Below, in pieces: positions 40,521 through 55,000 of a stretch of 64,000 bases of DNA. A program made the position numbers and the translations under genes. Within the stretch, counting starts at the first letter, position 1; each line of letters starts with the position of its first letter. This DNA is from Xiphias gladius. Taxonomy: Eukaryota > Chordata > Actinopteri > Istiophoriformes > Xiphiidae. The stretch lies in assembly GCF_016859285.1 (NCBI RefSeq), contig NC_053413.1:19825501-19889500 (forward strand), in the 5' to 3' direction. The notes under the pieces were generated by a model. It ran no database searches. It was not told where the DNA came from and was given only the letters and a program-made list of their open reading frames with translations.

Positions 40521-43460
40521 TACCACGGCAAGTTCCTACCAAAATTTGCCGTGAGGGCAAGAAAGTTAACTCAAATCGACATAGTTTATAAATTTTATAT
40601 ATTTATATTTATATTTATATTCATATATATGTTTCTTTACAGTATTTTTATTCTTTCATTCAAAACACTGCGTCAAAATTTTGCTGGTATTCTACAACAA
40701 GAGGAAGGACACATGTCATTTTGGCTACCTGGATAGAAAATAAAGTCACAACTTGAGATAAAGTCCTAAAATATTTGTTATCATATCAAATAGGCCGAAT
40801 GTTTTTTCATCCAGAAATGCTTTTCAAAGATCACCAGGTATTTCGTTTTTGGGAAACTGGAAGCTTACCTCTGTGACTGGAATGTAATGGTAATACACGA
40901 AAGGCACAAACTGGGACTAACACGGGGCCCCTGTATTTCTGGGGCCTGTCACAGTATGTGGTACTCTTTTGTCTGAATACAGGTTTATTGAGGCACTCTT
41001 TCTGTACATAGTCAGGGATCAAACTTATATTTCTTAGTTTACATTTTGATTGGGTTTTTTTTCAAGTTTTAATCATTAAGCGTGTGAGCTGTTCAACCAG
41101 ACTATTGTCAGGACTAAACAAGCATAATCATCTTAAAATATGTGCAGCTGTTTAGATTATGTCATATAAAACTGTAAATCTTTCATTCCTGGTGGAGAGT
41201 ATGCAAAGGAGATAATACAGGACACGAGACCCAAAGGCTCAGAGCTTAGTGCGCACTTGGGAATTACAGAGACATAAATGTAGAAATACATGTCTCCTCA
41301 TTTGCTGATGCTAGCTGTTGTGACATTAGCAGAGAAGGATGTGGAGGCAATGTGCATGTGTTCGCACCACATAGCTCCACATAAACCGATTGCATCCCCA
41401 GATTTATCCCCAAGGTGTTTTTAGGACATCCTGGGAGCTAATGGAGGCTAATAGGCTTAGCACTTAGGGTGTATTGTCCAGGATGCTTACAGGCAAGGTT
41501 TGCTGAGGGTAAAACTCTAAACGTGCGGATTACCTCCAACACATCCCTTTAAAGTGCTGTATAGCCAGGACTTAGCTAATAGGATCCTGGGGGTAGCAGG
41601 GGCCTGGGAAGGTGGGGATGGGGGTTGGACGGGCTAGCAAGGCGGGCTGCAGGCGGGTCAGCAGATGTAGCTAGCAGACTGTTGCAGGACTAACAAAGGG
41701 ATTACAGCCCTCAGATTAGACGGACTTCAGAGGGAACTTGAGGGACTGTGGATAATGCACAAGGTCTCAGGGCAAATCTTATGGTAGCATTTGTCTGGGG
41801 GAAGGGACAGCAGAAATAATGTGGCAAGTACGTGTGCACAGTTTACACATGTGCCATACACAGGTGAACACGTCATTAAAATACAATTCTAATCAGTATA
41901 AACTCACATCATCTAAAGAGGTGCTTGGTTGGTGAAGTTTTGTGTGACTTCATTGTGATTTATCCAGAAACATATTGCACACCGTCCTTGGATTAGCAGA
42001 ACTGGATTATTGTGTTGTCGTTTACAGTATCATATATTTGTAATGGGATTTCTGCAGTGTAGAAGGCTAATTGGAGGTGTCTAAGTCGATTGTGCTTGTG
42101 TACACAAGCTGCTGGCTCAGCCGAGAACAATGTGGCCATTTAGTGTGATTGCGAGTGTGTATGTGTGAGTGTGAGTCTACGTTTGTGACCTTTTATTAAT
42201 ATACTTACAAGGACCAAATGTACCTGCAAGGATGGAAAGATAAGAATAATGGACTGCTTTTGCTGGTCATCATATCTTTAAAGGTTAGGATTTGGATTTA
42301 GGGATTAAATTTAAATTAAGGATTAGGTTTACATTACGGTGAGTGTTAAAGTTGGTTTAAGATTAATACTTAATGCAAGGGTTGAGGTAAGAGGAGAGAG
42401 TAAGGGTCAAAGGTTAGGAACTTGAACTAATGTGTTTTTTTGTGTGCAAGGTTCCCATACTTATTCTACAGTTTTAGAAAATCTCTGTTTTGTTTATTTA
42501 TTTTTTCAGTTAACATTTATTTGTATAGGGACAAGTATATAGCATGAACCAAGGCCACATACCACAGCATTTCCAAACTAAGATAGTTTCGAAATGCCAC
42601 TCCATAGATGGGCCTTATATATGCAAAACACAAACTATGATACAATAAAATAGCATAAAATGACAAGCACCAGATCATTCATGACTACATGACTAATTCC
42701 ACTTTAAAAACTGTTTCAATTTGAGCCTAAACTGGTCCCAGTCATGATCCAGTTTGGAGTTCTGTGGTTAAAGAGATCCAAATGTTGATTTCTTGAACAG
42801 AAAAAGCTGTCTGTCAAAAGGACACCTTACAATTCCCAGTGGATGCACCTTGTGTTTTATATATGTATATAAATATAATATTTTGCACAATTGGTTCACT
42901 AACCTGGCATAGGACATTTTCTGCGACAACAGGAAGACATTTTTTATCCTGTTGTAATAAAGTTTAATTAGCAGAATGAACAATACTGTATGCTTTGCTC
43001 ATGTTTGCATTAGTACATTACTGTATGTGATGATATTGTCCAGTAAGAATTTACCTGTCAGTGAGGTATTTTAGTGGGATTATATTTTCCTCTAATGGAA
43101 AAAGTATACAGTACATTGTAGCACAAAGCTCAGTCATCATCAGCTACGACCAACAGTTATCATAACTGGAATAGATAACTGCTGCACTCTAGTGGTAGTG
43201 ACGGGAAATTACAAAAAATTATAAAGCACTGCTCCATTATTTGAATTTTCAGTATCTAAGTTATTTATATTTGATCTACGATGAACTTATACATATGTAA
43301 AATATGTAACTCTCCAGTCATATTGTATTACACACAATATTATGGACCAATTTTTCAGATTGGTTGTCACATTTTCAGGTTTATAGAAATGCATCCCTTG
43401 ATTTGACCTTCTTTTTTAACTTCAGCAATATTCACGTGGAGGTCAAACGTCGTGTGTGTC

Positions 43461-46400
43461 ATGACTCCACGGGAGCAGCTGAGGAAGATGACGGCACTGG
43501 GAGAGCAGGGAGCTTTGGATGAGAAGCACTGGTACCGGCTAGTCAACGGCATGTCACCTGGAGGTGAGAAAGGAAAACAGAGGAAACTAAGCAGCATAGC
43601 AACAAAAAATGAAAGCTTGGAAAACTAAATAAAACAGTAGAGCTACAACTAGATACAGAACATTTTTTACAAATTTTCTTGACACCATCTAAATTGTCAG
43701 AGTCTGGTCCGAATCTAGAGCTCCAAACATCTTAAACCAACTTTGTGACCTCTGTATTGCTATTTATTAATTTTAGTGGCTAGTTACCGGCAGTCTCCAG
43801 CTTTCACAGTCGGAGCGTGTCTGACGTATTGTGGCTAAACTTGCCTCCCAGTGACCTTTGGTGCTTTTCTTCCTCTTGCAGAGCTGAGGCAGAGGCAGGA
43901 GCTGATAATGAGGAACCAGATGGCCATGGCGCCACAGATCCTCGCCCAGAGTCAGCAGAGGTTACAAGGTGTCCCAGCACAGTTCGAACCTCACTTCATG
44001 GAGAGGTCTGCACCTGAACTCACTTTTAAATATTAAACAGTAGTTCTATGGAAAGGAACCCTTGAGAGTTATTAGTTATGGGTGTATAATGGAACAAGAC
44101 ATGGCTACTTGACAAGGCTGATTACCAACCAGGCAAATGGTCAGGGGCCCTAGACCCCTAGGAGGCCCCAAAAGCCCCCAGGTTTTTCTCCATATCATTT
44201 GGGTCTACATAGTTTGATTAACCAGAAATTTGGTCCTCCATCCTCCATCTTGTGACCCCGGTCTTGTAGAGGGACCCGATATCGATATATTAAATTATTT
44301 TAGTTAATATTGAGTTCCTCATAAAACAGACTGCAACCAAAAATAATTTTCATCATCAATACATCTGATAAAATACATTAATTTCTTTAATAACTAATTG
44401 ATTGTTCTGTGTATAAAATATCAGAAAATAGTGAAAAAGACCCATTATTATTCCCTGAAACCCAAGTTAAGATATTCAATTTTTCTTTTGTTGTCTAAGC
44501 AACAGTCACAAATTCATGAATATTGAGTTTAATATCACAGAAAACTATAAGATTAGTAAATATTCACATTGAAGAAGATGTTACTAGTGATTTTTTAATT
44601 GCTTAAAAAAGACATAAAGCCATTTATCAATTATCAAAATTGTTTCCAATTAATTTTCTCTCCCTGAAAATTTACTGAGACCAAAATATACCTCAGTCAT
44701 CAAGAAAAACAACATGTATTAAAGATGGAAACAGCCTGATTATCTCTCTATAAATGTATAGCCCCTTGATATCATGTTAAATGACTTATTTTCCATGCTT
44801 TTCTCTCATCAGGGAGTTGGTCCCCCCCACCGAGATGGTACCTTCTGAGGCCAGACAGATCCACATCGGGCCTCACCTGGGTCCACCTCTGCCTCCACAT
44901 GCGAGTGTCCTGCCTGGGAGGGCTTTCCCCGGAGCAGGTGAGCATGGATGGGCCATCACACGTTCATGCCTGAGAGAATTCCCAGTCTGTCTGTATAGTT
45001 TGAGGGAATGTGAGTGAGTGAGTGAGTGTTAACAGCCCGTCTCCCTTCCTTTTTCTCAGCCAGCTATGGCTTCTTGCCCTCAGAGCCAATGGAAACAGTC
45101 GCCCGTCGACAGGAGCTCATTCACAAGCAAAATATAGCCAGGTAGTGCGTGCAGAGTATCATCAGCATCTCACAAAAACATTCCACCTACACAACAGTCT
45201 GCTACACATTTTGCTGGGTAAAACAGACATTTTGTGCATTCTCAGACTTTATTCAGTTCCTTCTGCTTTGACAAAGTGTGATAATGTGTTTCCATCGCTA
45301 CTGTTACACAAATATGTCTAAAATATCTGTATGTGCTCTCATTCAGAATGGAGATGAATGCCATCCTGCATCAGAAGGAGCTGGAAAATGCCCACCAGAA
45401 GGGACTGATGGGAATCGAAAATCCCATGTCTTACCCTTCCAACCCCATGGCCTTTAGAGGTCGTCAACGGATGCCCGATGGCCACGATGTCTTCGTCCAC
45501 CGTCCCACCCTGGACGAACTTCACTCCAACAGCATACTCATGTCGGCGAGCCCTTACCCACCAATCAGCACGCTGCACAGAGAGAGGGGACGCAGGGCCG
45601 GCAGAAGACCGACAGCTCACAAGAGTGCAGAAAGCCATGTGGCCAACCTGAAGGGCCAAACTGAAGATAAATGTGTAGAGCAGAGCCCGGGAGCCACATC
45701 GGGGGAGGAGAAAGAGGTGGAGGCAAAGGGGGACATAGGAGAGGAGTGTGCCACCAGTAAAACGCATCATCAGGCAAAAACAGACTCTGAGCTGGCCACA
45801 GGAAGCAGGAAGAACTACAAAGAGGGGGAGGCAGCCCTGCGTAAAGCCTGTGTGAACAGTCAAGATAGTTGCCCTGATGTGGCCAACAGTGGCACAAATG
45901 ACAAGGACATATCCAGCCAATGTTCAGCTTTCCAAGAGAAATTCATGTATCCCTCTGCAGGTGGAGCACTCGCAGGGATGCCTTACGTGTTCCCAGTCCC
46001 TGGAAATGGTTTCCTTCCACCTGGTGAGTCGGGGAAATAAATATAAAGTTTAATTACAATGCCTAAAATTCTGATTTGATTCTGTTAGCAATTATTTAAC
46101 TTGTATCACCTGTTTTTTTGCCAGGTCCACCAAATCTCTTTCTTAATGGTGATGAGGTGTCTGAGGATATAAGGAAGTGGACAGTGAATGATGTTTACAA
46201 CTTTATCAACAGTATACCCACATGTTCAGAATACGCTCAGGTCGGTACTTGCCTTTATTCTGTATTCTTTCTGTCCTGTCTTTGTTGTGCTAACGTGAGG
46301 TGATTGCACTCTGCAGACGTTCAAGGACCACATGATTGACGGGGAGACGCTGCCCCTCCTCTCAGAGGAGCATCTACTAGACACACTGGGGCTCAAGCTG

Positions 46401-47365
46401 GGGCCGACTCTTAAGATCCGCTCACAGGTAGAGAAACACAGACTCTGACTGAAAATTCGCAATCACATACTGAAATATGTACCACATAAAAAATTAAGAC
46501 AATATTAGGCAAAATACCGTCAAAGTCATTTAGATCACATTTCTTCCTCATTCTTATGTTTGGTCGGAACAGCAGTGAACCTCTTAACCATGTCTCCATT
46601 GCATTGAGTTGCTTACACATGATTGGTTGATTATATATTTGCATTACTGAGGAGGTGTACAGGTGTACTAAATAAAAGTGGCCACTGAGTATTTAATATT
46701 AATTGAACTTGAATTTACTTAATTACATTATCTTATCAGTTGTACATAATATTCTAATTAAGGGCCTTTTTACCAGCAGACACTTTGACTTGTGATAGTA
46801 GAAAAAGAAAAAGTGCAGGTGTTACTAATAACATTGACAATGGCTCTGTTTTATTGAAGTGTCCCAGTAAGCATCCACAATACCAGGATCCTGAAACTGA
46901 AGCACCTAAATGGAGTTCAGCCATCATTCATTTTATGATTTACACCTGTGCTTTGCCAGTTGTGTCTTCTGTGAAAAAGGCCTTTGGGGCATAGGTGTTA
47001 ATAATTGTGACGGCCAGTCCTCTGCAGTACAGTTGTTCCTTTAGAGTCTGACGCATAGACAAGCAACAAAAGCAATTAAATTAACACCGTGGATCTAATA
47101 TGTGTCAGCTCTCTTTATTCCTCCTCAGGTGTCCAAGCGCCTTGGCAGCATGTTGTACATGATGAACCTGCCGCTGTCCACCGCCGCCCTGCACGCCACC
47201 CCTGAGAAGCCCGGGGACCGCTCCTCAGAGATCAGCTCCCCAGTTAACTGCAACAGTGAGGAGATGATGGCGAGTCCAAGAGACCCTGATGTCCACAAAT
47301 CCACAGAGCACCTTCACGAGACAGAAAACAATTCCCCTCCATCTGCCAGCAGTGAGACAGCCTGA
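43461..47365 (+). CDS. samd7: Sterile alpha motif domain-containing protein 7
   Basis: Eight coding exons, 43461-43563, 43882-44005, 44813-44937, 45060-45141, 45347-46023, 46125-46240, 46317-46427 and 47129-47365, join in phase to 524 residues (human SAMD7 is 446). The N-terminus (MTPREQLRKMTALGEQG, then LRQRQELIMRNQMAMAPQIL) and ARRQELIHKQNIARMEMNAI match SAMD7/SAMD11-type proteins. The large exon 5 ends in a charged, low-complexity stretch rich in Glu, Lys and Ser. The SAM domain spans about 385-460: KWTVNDVYNFINSIPTCSEY, HMIDGETLPLLSEEHLLD, LGLKLGPTLKIRSQVSKRLG. SAMD7 is a photoreceptor nuclear protein associated with Polycomb repressive complex 1 that silences non-rod genes; the SAM domain polymerises. 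It lies upstream of sec62 in the same orientation, 1.7 kb apart. Confidence 0.96.
44006..44812 (+). other. samd7 intron with AATCGATT-family repeat
   Basis: About 44290-44680 holds a reverse copy of the AATCGATTAA dispersed family ('aactaattgattgttctgtg', 'atcagaaaatagtgaaaaag'). No exon was found. Confidence 0.55.
46428..47128 (+). other. samd7 last intron with Tc1 terminal fragment
   Basis: About 46600-46695 reads 'gattggttgattatatattt' and 'ggtgtactaaataaaagtgg', the 3' end of the fish Tc1 family also present at 4400-5605. The rest shows no feature. Confidence 0.6.
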
Positions 47366-47885
47366 TCGGCACTGTTATGTGGACAGATGCGAACCGAACC
47401 AGGCCCAGTCTGCACCTACAGCATGGCACTATACCCGCTGGACTGCTGCTGTCACAGTGGTGGTTTTGTTTACATGATGATTAACTGGATTGAAGATGCT
47501 TTTTTACTATTTGCTACCTGGGCTTTTGATACACAGGGCCATACCAGGCCCCGGTGTCTGCTAAATATTTGTATTTTACATATGTACATATATTTCTAAC
47601 AACAACAGTGGAATGGTGTGGATTTTGAGTTATCAGACACTAAGATGGTCTTATCTAATTTTTCTTTTCTTCGTTTTCATTACAGACCTCAGTGTCTAAA
47701 TGTCTGACTGTAGCTTCAAACTTTGAATTATTTTTTTCAGCTGCTAATTGTCCTTTCTCCAGTAGGCTGGCATAAAGACCATAGAGATCAGATGGGACTG
47801 GTTTTATAATCAAACAATGAAATATCAGTGAGAGTTTTGGATCTGGATGTTTGATACCTTTTGTGCTTGTTGGATTGTAAATAAA
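47366..47885 (+). other. samd7 3' UTR with polyadenylation signal
   Basis: Untranslated sequence after the stop codon, ending at AATAAA (47880-47885) in the context 'ttggattgtaaataaagtg'. Confidence 0.75.
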
Positions 47886-48940
47886 GTGTTTTTCTACATA
47901 GGAACCTGCAATACTATCTTCCTTTCATGGTAAGAAATAAATAAGTGAAGATCAAGACCCATGTTTTTCAAGAAAAAAACCCGCCGATGAAAAAACATAG
48001 TAGGTCCTGAAAACAGGAAAGACTTATTACCCATACCTGTAGCTATCCGTTTCTCTCAGTTCTCAGGGGAAGTCATTACATTTCATTGACTATTAAATGG
48101 TACATACAAAAGAACATACATAGGAACAAAGAGGAAAGAGGAAGTGTTATTACATAACTCAATCATAAAAATAAACATTAAAAGCAACACTAAAGCAAAA
48201 ATAACTTGATTTCCACTAAGAAAAAAAGGGTTTGTTCTTCATAATCCAAAAGAGGTTTAGGATTTAATGTGTGATGGTAAATCAAAGGGAAAGCAAAGAG
48301 AGAAGCAGATGTGATTAGGCTGTCCTGACAAATACATCGGGGTACCTCAAGGTTACTTTTTGAATCTTTTAAAATTATGAATTATTTAATGGTCAGTGAA
48401 ATGTAATGGATTGTCAGGATGAAAACAGGATGATGCATTTTAAGAAGCCAAATCCTGTAAACAATAAATTTAATCAGTTTCAGAAATAATAAATAATTAA
48501 ATAAATAAATAAATAAATAAATAAATGTGTTGAGTCTTCACTGGAAACGTAGATGTTCAAATTTCCTTTTTTTTTCACTGGGAACTCATAGGACTCGCCC
48601 ATGTTGACTCAAAGGGGATAGCTAGTTAACTGGATCGTTAAAATTAGTATACATTTAAAATTAGGTTTGAATCAGTGGAATTGTTTTGACGCGTTTAAAG
48701 ACAGTCAATTTAAAGCCCCATTTATATCTGAAACGGGTTTTTCGAACTAAATCTAAATAAAATTATTTGAAATTTAAAATTATAAATTAAATACCTTTAA
48801 ACATTTAAAAGAAAAGATGGGGCTCTGCAGTATTTTAATGCACAATGTCGAAAGCTCGGAGAAGTTCTACCAAAACCAGCCCGACGTTAGGATTTTAGTT
48901 TAACCCTAAACCGATTCACTAATGAACAAAATTACCGCTT
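47886..48940. other. Interval between samd7 and sec62
   Basis: AT-rich. Contains an (AAAT)n run near 48492-48525. No gene was seen. It becomes CpG-rich approaching the sec62 start. Confidence 0.6.
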
Positions 48941-49037
48941 TTTTTTTTCCAACCGCTAGTCGGTTAGTCTCGCGATACCACATGCTCTACGCGCGTGCGC
49001 CGCCTCGCGCACGTCGGAGGAGCTGAGTTGGAGGATC
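48941..49037 (+). promoter_or_regulatory. sec62 CpG promoter with TCTCGCGA element
   Basis: Dense CpGs ('ctacgcgcgtgcgccgcctc') lie just before the ATG. TCTCGCGA (48968-48975) is the core of the TCTCGCGAGA element known in TATA-less housekeeping promoters. No TATA box is present. Confidence 0.7.
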
Positions 49038-52000
49038 ATGGCGGAGCGCAGGAGACACAAGAAACGGATCCAGGTAACATCACTCAATTCATAAAAAATT
49101 ACTGCCCATGTCACGTGAAGGACAAAATAATGAATAAATAAAATAAAAATCAGGCACAGGTTTACGACCTGTTGCGGGACGATTGTTAACGGCGGCATCC
49201 CCTTGGTGAGCCGTTAACAGGCGGCGGTTGAAGCCAAATGATGGCTAAAGGTAGCTAGCATTAGCTGGCTAGCGAAAACAGTTGTCAGTATTTCTGTTTG
49301 GAAGAGCAATATCCCAAGCTAATTACTGTCTTCACTACCAGTAGCTCTCACATGCTGATATACTCAGTATAGTAACGTTATTATACTTTCTACTGAGCTG
49401 TCTAGAGTCAACCGTTTTCATTGTGATTGAACTGGCTGTTAAGGTTTGCTGGCTAAGCTGCGTCAGCTCTAACCAGACATGTTTACATAATGTGAGGCAA
49501 TCTGTGCGAATTTTAATTATGAAATATATATAATTATATATAATGAGTCGACACAGTGCATCATAATGTACCTTACTGTGCAGGTGGCAGCAAGGTAGTG
49601 TAAAGACTAGGTCACTGATTTCAGATAAAGCAACAGTTTATTGAGTGGTTACAGGTCCATTCAGCTTAAACGTCACTCGTATACATGCTCAGAAACTCGG
49701 TCGTAGTAGTTTGATTTTTGGATCCAAAGCCTTTCCCCAAAATAATACACAGTTCCGATCTGTCTGTGCCATCATGGCCAGACACTGATGGTCAAAACTC
49801 CACATTAAGTCACCTAGAAAGTTCAGTTGAAGAAGACATGATCTAATATTTTGTGACCCCATTTACATCAATGACAGTTGACTTTTTACGTTCCTACAAA
49901 AAAAGCCAACCGACATTGTTTCCACTCCATGTGTTTCACTTGTAGATGCTTGAATATGTTGAATTTGCCTATTATAATCAGGGAATCAGTTCAACATTAT
50001 AATAGAATTCTCCTGCTGTTCGAGTTCATCTGTATCACACACATAATGTTACCTCATTCATGAGCGTACGGCAAATAAAAGAGGCTTCTCCATTATGTAC
50101 ATCATCACCCTGCATTACACAACAGTTACCTCCTGTTTTGACGGAATTCCTCTTTATTTTTCAAATGCTGTTTAATTGTGGTCCATATATCAGCATTCAA
50201 GAATTGAAATGGTTGTGAAGCCACAGCTACTTGGTACACCTAGATAAAAAGTGCTCTAATTCAAAAGGCCTGCAAAATATAAACATCTCCATGAAGATTA
50301 TAATGTTCTGTTTTTGTTGAAACAGTTTCAAAAGATTTTGTTCACTCAAATTAAATCAGTAAAGGGTCGATTGAATATTGGAAACACCTTTTAGTACCCC
50401 AAACCACAGCTTCCGCAATGACCATAAAGTTGAATCAACACCTCTGTAACACAGCTGCCCCTTCATAACTTTCATGCAGGAAGGATTTATTGCAGGGCTG
50501 CAGTATTAGACTACATTAGTTTTAGGAAGGTATTCCTAATATACCACCCAACCAAGTATAGGTCTGTATGTTCAGGTTCCATTGCATAACAACACATACT
50601 GTCATCTCCTTTATGAGTGGACCACGACGAAAGAGGTTTCCAAAGATCACCAGTCTACATTACACAAACACTTTTAACATAATTACTCTTGATTATTCAT
50701 ATGGCATTTATCATCGTGCTTTGCAGAATTCAAGGGTTGAGATGGGCTACTTTTCTAGCCAAAACGGTAACTTGGATATAGATTTTAAAAAGGACCAGTA
50801 CTCTAGTCTTGGTGTGGTGCACTAGCAATCACTGTTCACGTATTATGACTGTGACAAAGACCTGAGACATGCTTGCTTTGCGGGTGCGCATTTACGAGAA
50901 ACCAGCTAATCCTCCTGCGATCAAGCCAGGCAGATCATACAGACAATGACGGGGTTTCCGTGTAACTGAGCTGTGTGACTGGTACTGGTACCTGCTTCTT
51001 TAAACAAAGGCTTGTTTGATGGCCTTTTCTTCCTCATGTTGCGGGCTGGAGCCAGCTGGACTGGATAAAGCAGCGCTGAATCTCACTGTGCTGCTGCTCT
51101 CATTTCCCTCATGGTTGGCATGTGGTTCATTGGTGCAGGTAGGATAGCAGACAGTGCAGATGTTGTGAGAAGGGAATAAATGGCTGCTCAGAAATTATTG
51201 CAACGGACAAAAAAAAAATTCAATTTATCAAACTATATTGTCACTTCTAAAACAATATGGTTCTTTCTCTGCTTATAAATGAAATCTTTCAAAAACACAA
51301 GTTCTCTGTTTTATGTACAGCCCCTCTAAAGATACGGCAACAATGTTTCAGTTCCAACGAGATACAGAATCCATGAGATATTTCGGAGCAAATATACCAA
51401 AGGATTTTACACAGTTGTTCACAAAGGAGATGGGACCTCATACCTTATCTCAGTTTTGGTTCTCGAATTAGTCGAAATTAGTATTTTGCCAATATTGTTG
51501 TATCACTTTTTTGGCCCTTACATTAGATCTACCTCGCCAACAGTTTAATGAGTCCGACAATCTTATTTCAAGGTATATTTGGCAAGGATAGCGACCTACA
51601 GTCAGGGAATCACATTGAGTTGTTGGTGTGACACAGACTACTTGATCAGTACTGAAGATGCTATATCGGGAGTTTCCAATTCAAGCTCGGATAGGTTTTG
51701 CTAAATAACTGCCGTCTTCATGCAGCTGATTTTGACGTCTTTTTCAGAGCGCTTCTGTCAAGCGCTTGTTGCTAGTTTACACGTCTGGTTGGAGCTGACA
51801 CAGCTTAGCTAGGTTGATAGCTAATCTGAACTGTAGCTAACTGATTAGAAAACAAGACTGTAACAAAAGAAACTCACCTGACATCCTGACAGACGTGGCA
51901 ACATCCCTTCACACTCTTGATTTCAAATATTTATCATGTAAACCCTTCAGTGTTAAATCATAAATAACTGGGTTGTCAGTGACAGCCAAGATCAGTTTCG

Positions 52001-55000
52001 CTTCCACCACTGGTGACAGTGTTGATATCACAAGCCCGACCCCTTTTTGATTTTGATTGGTCAGTGAGAGAGAAGTGACATTGATGAGCGCGGCAGTGTT
52101 TCAATAGTTGAACTATTTTCAACTGATTCCTGTTTCTTACTCCTGTTTAGAAGACAGTGGCTAAAACCAGAAATGCCTACAATTGATGGTAGGATTAACA
52201 TTATTTATGACAGTTTAAAATGGAAAGAATAACATTATCTTTTAGAGCGGAACAGGACAAGTTTTTGAAAATATGTGAAAGATGGATCTTGTACATTACA
52301 CCCGTATGATCTTCATTTATTTGATGTAAATTTCGTTATTAATTTCCCCCCCTTGTTTTTTAAGTGAATTAAGTATCATGAAGGTATTCCCCAACATTCT
52401 GGTTCCATTTAATAAGTGTCTTATCATGGATTTTGTTTTCTATACCTGTATTTTTTATTTATTTGAGTTGTTCTTATTTGTTTGCTGTTGTTTTATTCTA
52501 AACTTTAATACAGGGATTACATTGTTGTAAGTGCCTTAGTGTGTCCAAAAAAAACCCCCAAAACTACATGTGCCAAGTAGACACAAAGTACAGTTCCTTC
52601 CAAAGTGGGAGACACTGTCAACGCTTTGCAGACTTTTTATTCAGCCACTTGGAATTTAACATCACTTGATCAACAATTTTTGGTTACTGATCAGGTATGA
52701 TTACAAAAAAGGGGAAGTTTGGAGTGTTGCGTAAAAAGTCAGATATCCCAGCGGCCCTGCCCGCAGATAAAAACATTTTGTTAATTCTGTTGCTAAAGGA
52801 CAGCAAAGTTTGAGTAATTACCTGTTTCAACTGTAGCATGAACTTGGTTGGGTAAATTAAAAGGTAGTAGCCTGATTTTACAGAAGTGAAGCAGTTCACC
52901 GAGGGTAATCAGACGCACCCCTAGGGCCACAACTAATCATTACTTTAATTCTATATAAATCTGTGAGTTATTTTTTACTAAACAATTTCAGAGAGCCCAA
53001 GGTGTCATCTTCATATAGCTTGTTTTGTCTGATCAACAGTCAAAAACCTGAAGTTATTCAATTTACAATGATGTAAAAAAGACAAAAGCTGCAAATCCTC
53101 ACATTTGAGAAGCTTGAATCAACAAAACGTTTGGCATTTTTGTTTTTGACACGAATTTTTTTAAAAACAATTATAATTATTGACAGTGACAGTTGTGTTG
53201 ATCAACCATTTCAGCTCTACTCACTACACCTGTTACCTTTGTTTTTGACATGACGTGAGGTGACCACATTAAAGCAACAATTGTACAGTGCCATGCGATG
53301 CAAAAGCCCTGATACAAATGCTATTTTAGTGAAGTTCATGATGTTCAGCTTCATTTGGCAAGAGTCCTGAAGGTGTTGATTCAACACGGTAATTATTATT
53401 CAGGCCATAGTTTGTGGCTTTTTTTTTATTTTCAACAACACTGTTCAACAACACTGCAAAATAGATGGTAAATGTAGAACCACTCTGGCACAGTCCCACA
53501 AAAATGTAACGAGCTTCACACAGGTAGTACCAGTATTTTGCACAGGGTTATGGCATTATGTTGTATAGGTTGCTTGTAAATGCTTGTATGAACTTGTTAT
53601 TTGCTAATGGCTGGATGATGCAACCTATAATCTTTGATCACATATACCTTAACAAAAATAAATATAATACTGTACATGAATGCATTATAATTGCGTTGGC
53701 TCATTTCTCATAGGTTTGTCCTGATTAATTCAGTACATAAGTACTTTAGGTCAGTAAAATGTTTTTAATGTCAATAATTTGCTAAATTCTGTTCATCATC
53801 AAGATTATTTTCATTAATGAGTAATCTGGTGATTATTATTTTGATTAATCAATTTTTTGTTTTGTCTATAAAACATCGGAAAATAGTGAAAAAGTAACAT
53901 AATTTCTCAGAGCCAAAGGTGATGTTTTCAAATAACTTTTTTTGACCAAAAGTCCAAGATATTCAATTTACTACAAGAGAAGCTGCAACTATCGAAAGTT
54001 TGGCATTTTGAACTTAAAAGTGGATATAAACAATTAATCAAGTATCAAAATAGTCTCTGACTCTTTTTCTTTATATTGACTAATCAATTAATCAACTAAT
54101 TGTTTCAGCTCCGTATCTGACCATATTTGTTGTTTTCTGCCTGCAGTTCAGTGCCAGAATATTATAAGGTATTATTTTACCAGATGGGAGGACTAATTGG
54201 GACTTATTGTGATTTTGTTTCTGTGTGCGCATGTGCTTGTGTGTGCGCATCTGTGTGTTAATTTGTGTGTGTTTGTCTGGCCCTGCAGGAGGTGAGCGAG
54301 CCCACCAAGGAGGAGAAGGCGGTGGCCAAGTACCTCCGATTCAACTGCCCCACCAAGTCCACGAGCATGATGGGTCACCGGGTCGACTACTTCATTGGTT
54401 AGTGTTATTTTGTGAGCTGTGAGGCAATGAGCAAAGATAGCACTGGGGGTGGAAGTATGAATCAGGAGATGACTGTCAAAACCGGCCCTCTGTTTGTTGT
54501 CGAACACACAGACTGTTGTCTTTACTGAACAGAATTTTTTGTCACAGTAAATGAAACCAGTGCTGTGTTGGTTGTTGCGTTGTACTTTTTTTGAGCAAAG
54601 TCTGTGTAACGTTGCTGAAGAGTTGTTATATTCTTAAACAAATGTTTCCACTGCCGTTTCCTCCCACTCAGTATTTATATTTGTCTTTTAATGTGGTATG
54701 TAGGAATCCACCAGTCAGTTTTGGGAAATGCTGTTTACTGAGTAGTTGTGGGTGGAATAAGGTATGACTGCTGAGGCCAGTTACTCCTCTCATCATCACA
54801 ATCACGTGACCTTACCAGTGCTTACCCCAACTGTGGCCTGCTGTATTTCTACAGCTGTCTAAAGCCTGTAGCCATTATTGTAGTTTCATTTGTTACCCTT
54901 ATTGTCAAGTAAAGGGATGCATAGACATTCTTAATGCGGCTTTAATAGGTGTTTTTATAATAACAATGAATTAAAGGAAAAATTGAAAACAATGTCATAA

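Larger units (their letters stand above)
38246..43424 (+). other. Long intron before samd7 coding exon 1
   Basis: Contains a (GT)n tract (about 38933-39008), a hAT MITE copy (39966 to about 40520), a region rich in GGATTA motifs (about 41520-42020), and a dispersed repeat at about 42490-42960 beginning 'taacatttatttgtataggg'. No coding exon was recognised. Confidence 0.45.

Noticed and set aside
45339-45920. 193-codon minus-strand frame
   Set aside because: Antisense shadow of the large samd7 exon, whose coding sense is supported by family match and phase.
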